NCBI GenBank assembly: GCA_902800525.1
Contig: CADCEV010000003.1
Location: forward strand, 62,001 to 126,000
Direction: 5' to 3'
DNA length: 64,000 nt
Source: an uncultured Bacteroidales bacterium
Lineage (GTDB): Bacteria > Bacteroidota > Bacteroidia > Bacteroidales > Paludibacteraceae
Of this stretch, positions 49,833-59,268 are shown piece by piece (the stretch's first letter is position 1; each line of letters begins with the position of its first letter). A program made the translations under genes and the position numbers. Below the pieces are notes generated by a model. It made no database searches. It saw only the letters and a program-made list of their open reading frames with translations, and was not told where the DNA came from.

Positions 49833-50360
49833 ATGAATTATCTATTTTTAGACAATGGATTTGAGGAAATCGAGGCTATCACTACCATTGATTTGCTTCG
49901 CCGTGCAAATGTTGCAGTAACAACCGTTTCTGTAACGGGCAATCCCATGGTTCTCGGAGCGCATAATATCGCTGTAGAGGCGGACGGATTGATTGATAAA
50001 ATTGATTTCTCGGACGCAGAGATGCTCATCCTTCCCGGTGGACAGACCAAGTTAGGCGATTGTTCAGCGCTTTGCGAGTTATTGGTGGAGCATAACAAAG
50101 CCGGCAAACTGATAGCCGCTATTTGTGCAGCGCCGATGGTTCTCGGTAAATTAGGTATCTTGGAGGGCAAACAAGCAACTTGTTATCCGGGTTGCCAGGA
50201 GCCTCTGGGCGAAAGTTATGTCGGTGGTCTGGTGGTAGAGAGCCAGAATATCATTACGGCGAAAGGTCCGGGCTTGTCTTCTGATTTCGCGTTCTGTATT
50301 ATCGAGCGTCTCAAAGGCTCAGAGGTAGCGGACGCGGTTTATGATGCAGCGCAGTATTAA
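49833..50360 (+). CDS. DJ-1/PfpI (YajL-type) family protein
   Basis: 175 residues. FLDNGFEEIEAITTIDLLRRA is the DJ-1 start with the conserved Glu, MLILPGG the strand turn, and AAICAAPMVLGKLG holds the nucleophile-elbow cysteine. Proposed roles are deglycase/chaperone in oxidative stress; the exact reaction is debated. Followed by an octad repeat and a terminator. Confidence 0.88.
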   Translation: MNYLFLDNGFEEIEAITTIDLLRRANVAVTTVSVTGNPMVLGAHNIAVEADGLIDKIDFSDAEMLILPGGQTKLGDCSALCELLVEHNKAGKLIAAICAAPMVLGKLGILEGKQATCYPGCQEPLGESYVGGLVVESQNIITAKGPGLSSDFAFCIIERLKGSEVADAVYDAAQY

Positions 50361-50368
50361 GCGCTTCG

Positions 50369-50392
50369 CGCGTTAACGCGTTAAGCTGTTAA
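50369..50392. repeat. Octad tandem repeat, 3 x CGCGTTAA
   Basis: CGCGTTAA, CGCGTTAA, GCTGTTAA; the first two also form the palindrome CGCGTTAACGCG. Confidence 0.8.
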
Positions 50393-50395
50393 AAT

Positions 50396-50430
50396 AATAG
50401 CCGGGCTCTTAACGGAGACCGGCTATTTTG
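50396..50430 (+). terminator. Terminator after the DJ-1 gene, overlapping the end of queE
   Basis: AATAGCCGG / CCGGCTATT 9-bp stem extended by CTC/GAG around a TTAACG loop, then TTTT. The loop contains the queE stop codon (TAA, 50411-50409). Confidence 0.8.
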
Positions 50431-51077
50431 TGGAGTTGGACGCTTAGACGCCAGAAGGGGTGCGCGAGAATATACCGCACGGTGTCGTCCAAGTTATCAT
50501 TGCTGTCTATCTCAAAATCATCAATACCGCTCTGTAAGAGCCATTCGCCGTTATAACGGAGCGGCTGTAGGAGCCAGTGTTCGGCTTCCAACTGCTTTCT
50601 CCATATTTCGGGATCATACGTGCCGGTGAAGACCACTTTCACTTCGTTCACTTTTTTGAGTGCCAAAGGCGGCTGATGGCTGATGGCTGCATGCTGAAGA
50701 CTTCCTTCTTTGGGCGAACAGGTGATCCAGTCAATACCTTCCGGCAACGGGTGCGTGCCGTTGGTCTCAATGCAGATATAGAAACCTGCTTCGTGCAAGG
50801 TGTCAATCAGCGGTTTATCTACCTGTAGCGATGGCTCACCGCCGGTGAGAACACACATTTTACGGCGCTCATTGGGCATGTCATACAGCGTTTGCATCTC
50901 ATCGACAATCTCCTTTGCAGACATCTCTTTGTATTCGGCAAACTCCGTGTCACACCAAGGGCAGCGGAGATTACATCCGCTAAAGCGAACGAACACAGCG
51001 GGAATGCCGCTGTGCGCTCCTTCGCCTTGAAGGGTAAAGAATATTTCGTTAACTCTGTATGCCAATTTATTTCGCAA
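50409..51077 (-). CDS. queE: 7-carboxy-7-deazaguanine synthase
   Basis: 222 residues, a radical-SAM enzyme. FFTLQGEGAHSGIPAVFVRFSGCN then CNLRCPWCDTEF gives the C-x3-C-x2-C cluster site, and CVLTGGEP the SAM motif. It forms the deazaguanine ring of queuosine from CPH4. Between WITCSPKEG and VNEVKVVF the segment SLQHAAISHQPP looks inserted and corresponds to a heptad DNA repeat. Last gene of the leftward queuosine group. Confidence 0.93.
   Translation of the reverse strand: MRNKLAYRVNEIFFTLQGEGAHSGIPAVFVRFSGCNLRCPWCDTEFAEYKEMSAKEIVDEMQTLYDMPNERRKMCVLTGGEPSLQVDKPLIDTLHEAGFYICIETNGTHPLPEGIDWITCSPKEGSLQHAAISHQPPLALKKVNEVKVVFTGTYDPEIWRKQLEAEHWLLQPLRYNGEWLLQSGIDDFEIDSNDNLDDTVRYILAHPFWRLSVQLHKIAGLR
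50671..50698. repeat. Heptad repeat inside queE, 4 x GGCTGAT-like
   Basis: GGCTGAT, GGCTGAT, GGCTGCA, TGCTGAA in 7-bp register; encodes the HAAISHQ segment. The same unit lies at the broken start of the DAHP synthase gene (9584-9604, ASVISHQ). Confidence 0.82.
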
Positions 51078-51089
51078 TTTTCAATATTT

Positions 51090-51117
51090 CGAGATCACGA
51101 GATCACGAGGTCACGAG
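51090..51117. repeat. Octad tandem repeat, 3.5 x CGAGATCA
   Basis: CGAGATCA, CGAGATCA, CGAGGTCA, CGAG in the queD-queE gap. Confidence 0.87.
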
Positions 51118-51133
51118 GGTTCACAATTAATTA

Positions 51134-51466
51134 TTAGTCTCTTTCATAGATGGCGGTGTTGCCTTCTGATTCCTGAACGGAGACTTTGTAGCAGTTCTCT
51201 ACATGATCGCAGATCCATTTGGCGATGTTTTCTGCGGAGGGATTGACATCCAGGATCTCATTGATATATTTATGGTCAAAGGTGTCCTTCACTACTTTCT
51301 TAATGTGCGTGAAGTCCGTGACCATGCCGTCCTGGTTCAACTCTTTGGCCTTGCAATAAACCACAATAATCCAGTTATGGCCGTGCAGATTTTCGCATTT
51401 GCTCTCATATGACAACATCAAATTATGCGCCGCGGAGATTTCTATTCTTTTTTCTACGTAATACAT
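51134..51466 (-). CDS. queD: 6-carboxy-5,6,7,8-tetrahydropterin synthase
   Basis: 110 residues. RIEISAAHNLM, CENLHGHNW and VTDFTHIKKVV contain the three zinc histidines and the catalytic cysteine of the QueD/PTPS family. It supplies CPH4 to QueE. Confidence 0.93.
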   Translation of the reverse strand: MYYVEKRIEISAAHNLMLSYESKCENLHGHNWIIVVYCKAKELNQDGMVTDFTHIKKVVKDTFDHKYINEILDVNPSAENIAKWICDHVENCYKVSVQESEGNTAIYERD

Positions 51467-51473
51467 AAAATAA

Positions 51474-51515
51474 TTGACGATTTGACGATTTACGATTTAT
51501 GATTTATTGGACGAT
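51474..51515. repeat. TTGACGAT repeat downstream of queC
   Basis: Two exact TTGACGAT units followed by decayed 7-8-bp units (TTACGAT, TTATGAT, ACGATTT). Same unit as the repeat upstream of queC. Confidence 0.8.
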
Positions 51516-52169
51516 TTAGTTGTCATAGATTGTTTTGTCCTCAATGCCGGCTTGCGCGAGTGCTTCTTTACGTTCGCGGCAGGTTCCGCACACGCCGCAA
51601 TGATGTTCTCCGCCTTTGTAGCAACTCCAAGTCTCGGAGTAGTCAAGGTGCAATTCCTTGCCGCGTGTGGCTATTTCCGCTTTGGTGAGGTTGGTATAGG
51701 GCGTTAGTAGCTGCACTCCGTTCCATGTGCCGAAATGAATCGCATTGTTCATCGCCTCCACGAACTCCGGGCGGCAATCCGGGTAGATGGTATGATCTCC
51801 GGCATGGTTAGCGAGCATGACGTACTGGAACTTGTTGTTCTCCGCGATACCGGCAGCGATGGACAGCATAATTCCATTGCGGAATGGTACAACGGTTGAT
51901 TTCATGTTCTCTTCGTCATAGTTGCCTTCGGGTATAGCGTCCGCACCGGAAAGCAAAGAACTCTGAAAGAACTGCTTGATGAAGGGCAGACGAATGACCA
52001 TATGTGGAATACCAAGACGCTCGCAATGAAGTTTGGCAAACTCCAACTCGCGGTCGTTATGGTTACTTCCGTAATGGAAAGAAAGCGCCATACCAATACG
52101 GTATTGGTATTCGTATAACATGGTGGTGGAATCTAATCCACCGGATAAGACGATAATACTATCTTTCAT
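51516..52169 (-). CDS. queC: 7-cyano-7-deazaguanine synthase
   Basis: 217 residues from the ATG at 52169. SIIVLSGGLDSTTMLY is the PP-loop; the zinc site is CYKGGEHHCGVCGTCRER with four cysteines near the end. It converts CDG to preQ0. The longer frame upstream (to 52238) is made of repeat DNA and is not used. Flanked on both sides by the same TTGACGAT repeat. Confidence 0.94.
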   Translation of the reverse strand: MKDSIIVLSGGLDSTTMLYEYQYRIGMALSFHYGSNHNDRELEFAKLHCERLGIPHMVIRLPFIKQFFQSSLLSGADAIPEGNYDEENMKSTVVPFRNGIMLSIAAGIAENNKFQYVMLANHAGDHTIYPDCRPEFVEAMNNAIHFGTWNGVQLLTPYTNLTKAEIATRGKELHLDYSETWSCYKGGEHHCGVCGTCRERKEALAQAGIEDKTIYDN

Positions 52170-52170
52170 A

Positions 52171-52202
52171 TTGACGATTTGACGATTTGACGATTTGACG
52201 AT
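52171..52202. repeat. Octad tandem repeat, 4 x TTGACGAT
   Basis: Four perfect copies directly before the queC start codon, in the gap after queF. Confidence 0.92.
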
Positions 52203-52218
52203 TTTTCCGCTTCGCGGT

Positions 52219-52698
52219 TTATTGGCGATTGAGTACATTCGTCATTTGTTCTCTCAGTCGCAGGGTTTTGAGTTCCTGGTGTTCGGCATCGGCATAGTTG
52301 GCGAAGGGGTAAATGCTGATACCTCCGCGGGGCATGAAATAGCCGGTTACTTCCAAATACTTGGGATCCATCAGTTTGACCAGATCTTTCATGATGATGT
52401 TGACGCAATCCTCATGGAAATCTCCGTGGTTGCGGAAAGAGAAGAGGTATAGCTTGAGGCTCTTGCTCTCCACCATCTGCTCGCGCGGGATATAACTGAT
52501 GTACAGGTGTCCGAAATCCGGCTGTCCTGTTTTGGGGCAGAGGGTAGTGAACTCCGGGCAGTTGAAAGTCACGAGATACTCGTTCTCCGGATGTTTGTTG
52601 GGAAAGGTCTCCAACACCTCGGGATTATAATTGTCGCTATATTGCGTGTGCTGGTTTCCCAACAACGTCACTCCTTGCAATTCGTTTTCAGTACGCAT
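52219..52698 (-). CDS. queF: preQ0 reductase (short QueF type)
   Basis: 159 residues, the unimodular QueF form. [21 protein letters not shown] contains the catalytic cysteine (first C region) and [21 protein letters not shown] the QueF motif that binds NADPH. Makes preQ1 from preQ0. It starts only four bases after the stop of the giant T9SS protein gene, so it appears to be read through from there or from a promoter inside it. Confidence 0.94.
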   Translation of the reverse strand: MRTENELQGVTLLGNQHTQYSDNYNPEVLETFPNKHPENEYLVTFNCPEFTTLCPKTGQPDFGHLYISYIPREQMVESKSLKLYLFSFRNHGDFHEDCVNIIMKDLVKLMDPKYLEVTGYFMPRGGISIYPFANYADAEHQELKTLRLREQMTNVLNRQ

Positions 52699-52702
52699 GG
52701 AT

Positions 52703-55700
52703 TTATTTCATTATTTTGAGTGTGTTACCTTTGGATGTTTGGATGATATATACACCTCTCGGCAAAGCCATAGTGTAGATGTCCTCGTTGGTAGTAGCCA
52801 CTTTGCGACCGTAGATATCATAGATGTTGATCCATTCTCCGACGGTGTATGCTTCAACATCCTCCAAGCCTTGTGCGCGGATGACGCGGACGGAAACGGA
52901 GTATGCGCGTACGTTGATATAATCCGTTACGGTGAAGACCATCGGAATGAAAGTGCAATGCGCCATACTGAGTGTGTCGGTAGCCGGCAGAACGTGGGTC
53001 AAACTGTCATCGGCGATGGTGATCTCCGGTGCTACGGAAGTGAGGCTGTCCAAGGCTTTGTAATCCGCCTCTTCCAAAACCAGTTCAATGGTGTTGCTCG
53101 TCTGGTCGATCTTGCCTTCGAAGCCTTCTACCGCGAATCGGTCAATGCGCAGAACAGGAAGTGCTACAGCGGTAGGAGTGCTGCTCAACAGGTACTCTAC
53201 AATGCCGTCGATGAGTTTCTTACCCTGCGTGGTGAGAGTAGCGTTTGCGGAAAGCGGCAAACAGATGTATTTGTGTCCGTTGCGCTCCGAAGCCGGGATC
53301 TCATGAATAGCCGTTTGGAGCGGTCCTTCGGAGTAGTAATCCACGCCACGTGTAGCCGCGGTTGCCAAACAGAGTGCACCTTGTTTATTGACCGCAATCG
53401 GCATGACACCGCGTTTGGTATAAGTGTCTAAGATCTTCACTGTCTTGCCGTTAACCGGATAAGTGAGTTGTTTGAAGATCTCATGTTCCGCGCGTTGCAG
53501 GATGATGTTACAGCCTATGTTCTTGGTGTCTAAAGTGTCCACAGCTCCATTGTCCGGTTCACCCCAGCCGGCAGGTGAAACGCGTCCCGGGGAGTACGTG
53601 AAACCTTTCATATTCAGTACAGGCAGACTTACTTCGCCGCGAACGAGTTTGAGTACTTCTTCGTTATTGGCATCCACGGTCTCGGAGATCAGAAGGAGGT
53701 CAAATGCCTCGTAACTCGATCCGGCTAAAACGTCCTGCTCACGCAAGGTGATGTCGAAACCTTGTCCTCCCAAGTACTTGCAGTAAGGATCGTCATTCGC
53801 CTTTTTGATACCTTTGCAGACCACCAAAACGGCTTTGGCATTTGGGTCAATAACAATCAGTTTGCCCTTTTCGGTCTTTTGCTCTTTCCCTTCATAACGC
53901 GGCGTTGCCGTCATGGTGAACTCAATACTCTTTGGATAAGGCCCACCGACGTTCGCCGTGCCGGAAATGGTAAGCGTGTCTGTTGCGCTGTTGTAATTGC
54001 TGGTGAAACCGTTCGGCAGACCAGTTACGGTCACGTTTTGAGCATGGCGGACGATGATCACAAACGTGATAGAACTGCCGTCACGCACTTTTGCCTCGGC
54101 GATAGGTTCGAAATACGGATCCGGCACAACGATGTTGATCTTACCGGTGATGGTATTTCCTCCTGCCGCAGAGATGGAATAGGTGTGTTCGCCTTCGGCG
54201 GTACCCAAAGCCGGCGTACCGCTTAATACGGCGATGCTGTCTTTCTCGTACGTCAGCGTCAAGCCCTCGATGTCACAAGAAAGAGTGATGTCGGAACTAT
54301 TGGAGGCGTAGAAGAGGAAGTTCATCGGTTTAATCGGCTCGGCGATGTTGGTCGAGAAATCATTGCCGTTCTTGGCATCGAAGACTTGCGTCTGAATGGT
54401 GACCGTGCCTTGCTCAAAGGATGCTACATTGCCGCTGGCATCCAGTGCCTCCACCTTATATATATAGGATCCGACAGCAGCATCGGCCGTGCCTTGCAGG
54501 AAAACGGAGTCGTTGGTGGTGGCGTTCAGCGCAAGACCCGGAATCTCTTTGCCACCGACCCAAGTCAGCCTGTAGCTCTCCGCCCGACGAACACGGAAAA
54601 CAACCGGTTCGATCGGTTTGGTCTGATAAGCCGTTTGGTCTTTCGGTCCCTTGAGGTGACGAACAATCGGATCATTCGATACACGGAGGGAGAAACCGGT
54701 TAGTTTGTTATCCGACTCACCGATACCCACCAAGCGGATGACGTGCTCCGCGGTGGTCATCTCATAGCGGTGGATCGCATAGCCGTCCACAGGAGCTCCG
54801 GAAACTTTGACATCGTCAACATATACCTCAAATTGTTTGCCTTTGCTTGCATCTTTGTTGTTGTCTTTTCCGTAGAAGTTGAACTGGTCAAATCCCTTAA
54901 CCTGGAATACCATTTCATTGCCGCTATTCATCTTGACGCACTGAACCGATGTCTCTTTGAACTCATCTTTTGCGCCGGCGTTGCCGTCTCCGCCCTTGCC
55001 GTTACTGGCTTTCAATTCAAACCAGTTGTCTCTGGCTTTCACCGTTTTGTCCGTTCCGGTGGTAATACCGGCTACTTTGTCCCCTGTTTTGGTATCAATG
55101 CAAATGTTGCTTCCGGAAGGATCACGAACGACGTAATATACCTCGTAGTCGCGGTTGTTGAATGTCACCAACGGCGTGTTATAGCCCTTGGGGTCTTCGT
55201 AAATTTCCGGAGTGTGAGCTGTCAAACCTGTTTCCGGTAAGGTTTTGCCGGCTTGCACGGTGACGAGGCAGGTAGCTGTTCTGTTGCCGTCTGTTGTGGT
55301 AACGGTAATCGTCGCGGTTCCTTCTGCCACACCTGTCACTTTGCCGTTAGCGTCCACAGTAGCTACGTTGGTATTGTCTGATGACCACGAAACGGTTTTG
55401 TCGGTTGCATTGTTTGGCAAAACGGTGTAAGAAAGGGTAGTTGTACCATTGATCTGAAGCGTGGCTGTAGCAGGGGTAACGGTCACGTTTTCAACCGATA
55501 TCGCTTTGACGGTCACAGTGCAAGAAGCGGTGATTGAACTCTTTGTTTTGGAGGTGGCGGTGATGGTGGCAGTGCCAGCTTTGAGGCCTGTCACTATGCC
55601 GTTAGCATCCACTTTAGCCACGGTTTCGTCGCTGCTGGACCATGTTACCTCTTTGCCGGTGTTGGCATCGGCAGGGGTGTAAATGATGGTCAGTGTCTCT

Positions 55701-57070
55701 GTGCCACCGATAGCTATTTCCGTAGCGGTTTTGATGGAGATCCCGGTTACTTCAATAGGTGCCGCCGGAGCTGTAACCGTTACGTTGCAAGTAGCGGTCT
55801 TATTGCCATCTTCGGTGGTTACAGTGATGGTTGCTGTGCCGGCATTGAGGGCGGTAACAACGCCATCTGCTACTTTGGCAACGCTCTCATCGGAAGAAGA
55901 CCAAGAGATGTTTTGGTTCGTTGCGTTATTAGGCTGAACGGTAGCGGTCAAGGTTTCTGTTTGACCTTGCTCAATGGAAGTTGCGGTTTTATTGAGCGTA
56001 ACACCGGTAACGGCTACTGTAGAAGGAGTGTCTCCGCCGCCATTAGAGGGACGATGAACGGCCATATAGGTCAATGTTCCATTGTATGTACTTGATGTAC
56101 GATATACGTAAATGCTGTTTTGCCCGGCAGGAAGTCCTGTTAGCGGTGTGACAATTACGCCATTATTAGGAGCTTCTGTGGTCAGTAACTCTGTTCCCTC
56201 TCCGGCTGTTCCATAGTAAACCTGCATTTTTTTGCTGCCATCAATGAGCAGGGTATCCGTTGCTTCAAAAGAACCAGAAGCCAATACCAGCGAAACATAG
56301 GCTCCGTCGGAATTCAGTTTATATGGAGACGATGATCCCATGTTCTTTACCGCCGAAGTACCTCCAATAGTACCGGTAACTATTTGAGTAGCAGCTCTTT
56401 CTCCACTTAGAACCACTTTAATGATTTCATCCGATCCGCTGCCGGAAGGAGTAGGTGTGGCTCCACCACCGGGAGTATCACCACCGGGAGAATCACCACC
56501 GGGAGTTTCTCCGCCCCCAGAGGATCCTCCTCCTTCGTTGCCGCCGCCTTCGGACGATGGGGTCCATGTGATTTTGTTAATGTATCCTTTTGCGGAGGTT
56601 TCTATCCAAAGTAAGTTGTTAACAGTTAAAGTTGCCGATGGATTATTGGCGGAATAGGCTTCAGCTAATGCCGTTCCTCCTTGTCCGTCGTATATGTTGT
56701 ACACTCCGATATTATCCGTACAACTAATAGTTAACGTACCAGTTCCGGTAACAAAAAGCCGGATCAAGCGATTCTTGTTAATGGCTGTTGTTCCGTCCGT
56801 GTCTTTTGCTGATCCACCTCCGGTTTTTCCGTTTTCTTTCAAATAGCCGGCTTTAGATCCGCTTGGAGCAACTATTGCATCACTTGATCCTGCGGTGTAG
56901 CGCATTTCTGTGGTTCCATCTGACGCCAGGAACGAATAAGTGCTATTGTTCGCTAAACTTTGTGCGCTGGCTTCGGAGAAATCCCAAACGACATCTGCTG
57001 CATACCCGTTTGCAAAAGTCACTACAAGTAGCGCTGCGGCAAATAAACTCTTTTTTAAAATGTTTTTCAT
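52703..57070 (-). CDS. Giant secreted Ig-repeat protein with T9SS-type tail
   Basis: 1455 residues from the ATG at 57070. Signal peptide (ending VTFANGYA), a beta-sandwich N-domain, a Gly/Pro/Thr-rich linker (residues about 175-215), a second beta region, then three BIG_2-type Ig domains each with the pattern L.IGGTETLT...WSSSD..VA.VDANG.VTG...GTATIT. Later come further beta domains, a region like [14 protein letters not shown]..., and a C-terminal sorting domain ([16 protein letters not shown], then [20 protein letters not shown]). Adhesin or glycan-associated role is likely but unproven. Confidence 0.82.
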   Translation of the reverse strand: MKNILKKSLFAAALLVVTFANGYAADVVWDFSEASAQSLANNSTYSFLASDGTTEMRYTAGSSDAIVAPSGSKAGYLKENGKTGGGSAKDTDGTTAINKNRLIRLFVTGTGTLTISCTDNIGVYNIYDGQGGTALAEAYSANNPSATLTVNNLLWIETSAKGYINKITWTPSSEGGGNEGGGSSGGGETPGGDSPGGDTPGGGATPTPSGSGSDEIIKVVLSGERAATQIVTGTIGGTSAVKNMGSSSPYKLNSDGAYVSLVLASGSFEATDTLLIDGSKKMQVYYGTAGEGTELLTTEAPNNGVIVTPLTGLPAGQNSIYVYRTSSTYNGTLTYMAVHRPSNGGGDTPSTVAVTGVTLNKTATSIEQGQTETLTATVQPNNATNQNISWSSSDESVAKVADGVVTALNAGTATITVTTEDGNKTATCNVTVTAPAAPIEVTGISIKTATEIAIGGTETLTIIYTPADANTGKEVTWSSSDETVAKVDANGIVTGLKAGTATITATSKTKSSITASCTVTVKAISVENVTVTPATATLQINGTTTLSYTVLPNNATDKTVSWSSDNTNVATVDANGKVTGVAEGTATITVTTTDGNRTATCLVTVQAGKTLPETGLTAHTPEIYEDPKGYNTPLVTFNNRDYEVYYVVRDPSGSNICIDTKTGDKVAGITTGTDKTVKARDNWFELKASNGKGGDGNAGAKDEFKETSVQCVKMNSGNEMVFQVKGFDQFNFYGKDNNKDASKGKQFEVYVDDVKVSGAPVDGYAIHRYEMTTAEHVIRLVGIGESDNKLTGFSLRVSNDPIVRHLKGPKDQTAYQTKPIEPVVFRVRRAESYRLTWVGGKEIPGLALNATTNDSVFLQGTADAAVGSYIYKVEALDASGNVASFEQGTVTIQTQVFDAKNGNDFSTNIAEPIKPMNFLFYASNSSDITLSCDIEGLTLTYEKDSIAVLSGTPALGTAEGEHTYSISAAGGNTITGKINIVVPDPYFEPIAEAKVRDGSSITFVIIVRHAQNVTVTGLPNGFTSNYNSATDTLTISGTANVGGPYPKSIEFTMTATPRYEGKEQKTEKGKLIVIDPNAKAVLVVCKGIKKANDDPYCKYLGGQGFDITLREQDVLAGSSYEAFDLLLISETVDANNEEVLKLVRGEVSLPVLNMKGFTYSPGRVSPAGWGEPDNGAVDTLDTKNIGCNIILQRAEHEIFKQLTYPVNGKTVKILDTYTKRGVMPIAVNKQGALCLATAATRGVDYYSEGPLQTAIHEIPASERNGHKYICLPLSANATLTTQGKKLIDGIVEYLLSSTPTAVALPVLRIDRFAVEGFEGKIDQTSNTIELVLEEADYKALDSLTSVAPEITIADDSLTHVLPATDTLSMAHCTFIPMVFTVTDYINVRAYSVSVRVIRAQGLEDVEAYTVGEWINIYDIYGRKVATTNEDIYTMALPRGVYIIQTSKGNTLKIMK

Positions 57071-57138
57071 ATGTTTGTTTTTGTTTATATTTACGACATT
57101 TAGTGTTGAATCCTTTCGGCATATCTCCATTTTGAACC

Positions 57139-57182
57139 CGACTCAAGACCGACTCAAGACCGACTCAAGACCGACTCAAGAC
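57139..57182. repeat. 11-bp tandem repeat, 4 x CGACTCAAGAC
   Basis: Four perfect copies plus a partial one (CGAC) in the probable 5' leader of the giant T9SS gene. Confidence 0.93.
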
Positions 57183-57272
57183 CGACAAAACTCCGATTCT
57201 TATTTTTTATGCGCTTCTATTCCGAATTACGGCGAAATATAGCTAAAAAAGAGGCGATACTAATTCACGGTG

Positions 57273-57404
57273 CAAAATTACAAAAAAAAATCCATACGCG
57301 TGTGTACATATTATAAAAAAGTGTGTAAAAATTGACTTTTTTGCAAAAAAATGGCTGTCTTGGTCAAAAATATTTGCAGATGTGGAAAATTTTTTGTAAC
57401 TTTG
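57273..57404. promoter_or_regulatory. Divergent promoters of the giant T9SS gene and DUF3078 gene
   Basis: Rightward TTTG 57373-57376, 20 bp, TAACTTTG 57397-57404. Leftward TAATTTTG (57280-57273) with no good TTTG at the right distance. The rest of the 57071-57471 gap is AT-rich with no reading frame worth calling; the leftward leader of about 190 nt contains the 11-bp repeats. Confidence 0.65.
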
Positions 57405-57471
57405 TGCGATTTTTTGAGAAAGAAAGTGCGTATGCACACAAATATTAATGTAATACAATAATTTTAATAGT

Positions 57472-58653
57472 ATGAAAAAATCAATTTTTACTCTTTCGCT
57501 GTGTATGATCGCAGCAATGTCCATGATGGCTCAGGAAGAGGCAGTGCCTGAGAATCCATGGAAATTTGACGGAACAGTGGGATTGAATGCTGCTGCAACG
57601 GGTTTGGTAAACTGGGCTGCCGGAGGTAAGAACAACATGAACGGCTTCGTATATGCGAAGTTGCACTTGCTTTACAAGAAAGATGCGATGGCGTGGGAGA
57701 CTAACCTCGACACGGATTTCGGTATGACTTGGGAGGATGCCAAAGAGGATGCTCTTAAGAAATCTACCGATAATATCAAACTGACGACCAAATTCGGTTG
57801 GGAATTCAAGGAAATGTGGTATTTGACAGTAAATGCCGGATTCCAGAGCCAGTACGCTATCGGTCGCAAGTATCAGGATGGCTTTGATCCTATTATGTCA
57901 AAATGGTTAGCTCCTTCTTATACGGACATTTCCGTCGGTATTGATTGGAAGAAGAGTTACAAAGGCGCAGATTTCTCGATCTATCTGTCTCCTATTGCAG
58001 GTCGTATCACCACAGCATATATTGGTGACGCATGGAATAGAAAATATACCGAGGAGCGCTACATGTCCATGTATTTGGACAAATACAATAATGGTGAGAT
58101 TGACCGCGCCACTTATGAAGCAGCTGTTGCAGCTTACGATTTCGATCAGCAGGTAGCGGATTATGCTGATATCCGCAGCGATTTACAGCGTACAATCGGT
58201 ACGTTCACTTATGCTAAAGAGGCAATGACACAGGGTGTTCATTCCTACAAAATTGGTGATCCTATTTATCGCAGCGCACGTGCTGAGTTCGGTTTGAGTT
58301 TCAAGGGAAGCATTGCTTATACGTACAAGGATTTGAAGTTGGGCACGACGCTCAGTCTCTTTACTCCGTATCAGGACAAAGGTTTTAACCTGAAGGAAGC
58401 GTGGGAGACATCGCACCCCGGTGAGACTTATACCGGTTATTATATGTGGTCGAACAACAACCGTCATTTCGGACGTTTTGATGTGGATTGGACCTGCTCG
58501 CTGGGTTATCAGTTCCTGAAATGTCTGCAAGTGACGATTAGCACGAACCTCAAGTATTACAATGGTACTTTGATCGCTGATAAAGCAGGCGTAGAGGCAG
58601 AGCGCGTACAGTTCCTCGGTGTTATCGGTCTGGGCGTTGGATACTCTTTCTAA
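57472..58653 (+). CDS. DUF3078 outer-membrane protein (second copy)
   Basis: 393 residues. Signal peptide (to about MSMMAQE), then WKFDGTVGLNAAATGLVNWAAGG, the family's opening strands, YKKDAMAWETNLDTDFGMTW, and a barrel running to LGVIGLGVGYSF. A longer charged loop (residues 195-260) interrupts the barrel. Function unknown. It has its own promoter. Confidence 0.83.
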   Translation: MKKSIFTLSLCMIAAMSMMAQEEAVPENPWKFDGTVGLNAAATGLVNWAAGGKNNMNGFVYAKLHLLYKKDAMAWETNLDTDFGMTWEDAKEDALKKSTDNIKLTTKFGWEFKEMWYLTVNAGFQSQYAIGRKYQDGFDPIMSKWLAPSYTDISVGIDWKKSYKGADFSIYLSPIAGRITTAYIGDAWNRKYTEERYMSMYLDKYNNGEIDRATYEAAVAAYDFDQQVADYADIRSDLQRTIGTFTYAKEAMTQGVHSYKIGDPIYRSARAEFGLSFKGSIAYTYKDLKLGTTLSLFTPYQDKGFNLKEAWETSHPGETYTGYYMWSNNNRHFGRFDVDWTCSLGYQFLKCLQVTISTNLKYYNGTLIADKAGVEAERVQFLGVIGLGVGYSF

Positions 58654-58679
58654 TTGACAATTGATAATTGACAATTGAA
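58652..58679. repeat. Heptad tandem repeat, 4 x AATTGAN
   Basis: AATTGAC, AATTGAT, AATTGAC, AATTGAA directly after the DUF3078 stop. Reverse complement of the unit family at 61564-61598 and 8492-8526. Confidence 0.9.
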
Positions 58680-58684
58680 AATCG

Positions 58685-58960
58685 ATGCAAGCTCTTGATG
58701 AACTGTCGCAAAATCTACATCTCTTGTTGCAGCGTTACGAGGCGCTGCAACAGGAGAATGTTGCTTTGCGGGAGGACATCGAGAAACAGCGTCAGGAGTT
58801 GATCCGGACGCATAGCGAGTTGCAGCAATTACAGCAACAAAACAAACGCATCGCTATGGCAAACGCGTTGATAAGCGCGGAAGGTAGCGAGGAGGCGTAT
58901 AAACGCATCAATGCCTTGATAGCACAAGTAGATCGTGCTATAGCAGCGTTGAAAAAATAA
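58685..58960 (+). CDS. Small coiled-coil protein upstream of zapA (ZapB-like)
   Basis: 91 residues, almost wholly a heptad coiled coil: LHLLLQRYEALQQENVALRED, then a glutamine-rich LQQLQQQNKR and a C-terminal AQVDRAIAALKK. Position right before zapA and length suggest a cell-division partner similar in form to ZapB; direct homology is not shown. Confidence 0.65.
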   Translation: MQALDELSQNLHLLLQRYEALQQENVALREDIEKQRQELIRTHSELQQLQQQNKRIAMANALISAEGSEEAYKRINALIAQVDRAIAALKK

Positions 58961-58977
58961 AGTACAAAGGATAAAAG

Positions 58978-59268
58978 GTGGTTCCGGACAAGCAACATAT
59001 TAATTTGCACTTGGATGCTCATACCGTGGGCTTGGATGTGCCCCGAGAGCAAGAACCCAATTATCGCAAAGCGGCGGAACTGTTAAATCGTCGCTATCAA
59101 TACTACTTGAAAATCCGTCCGAACGCATCCGCAGAACAATTATGGATGTACACGGCGTTGGAGGTAGCAGTGGCTCTTCAATCCGATGCAAGAGAGAAAA
59201 GCATTGCACCCGTAGAAAAAGAAATAAAAGAACTTAATCAATTAATAAACAAAACGATAAATCAATGA
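58978..59268 (+). CDS. zapA: Cell division protein ZapA
   Basis: 96 residues from a GTG start. Beta-hairpin start ([20 protein letters not shown]) with the conserved [15 protein letters not shown] helix, then a long helix ([18 protein letters not shown]). ZapA supports FtsZ ring assembly. It overlaps rny by four bases. Confidence 0.85.
   Translation: MVPDKQHINLHLDAHTVGLDVPREQEPNYRKAAELLNRRYQYYLKIRPNASAEQLWMYTALEVAVALQSDAREKSIAPVEKEIKELNQLINKTINQ

Noticed and set aside
52170..52238. N-terminal extension of QueC
   Set aside because: Encoded by the TTGACGAT repeat; the ATG at 52169 directly precedes the PP-loop strand.
4800..57182. Tandem repeats considered as CRISPR arrays
   Set aside because: Units are contiguous with no unique spacers and no cas genes are present.
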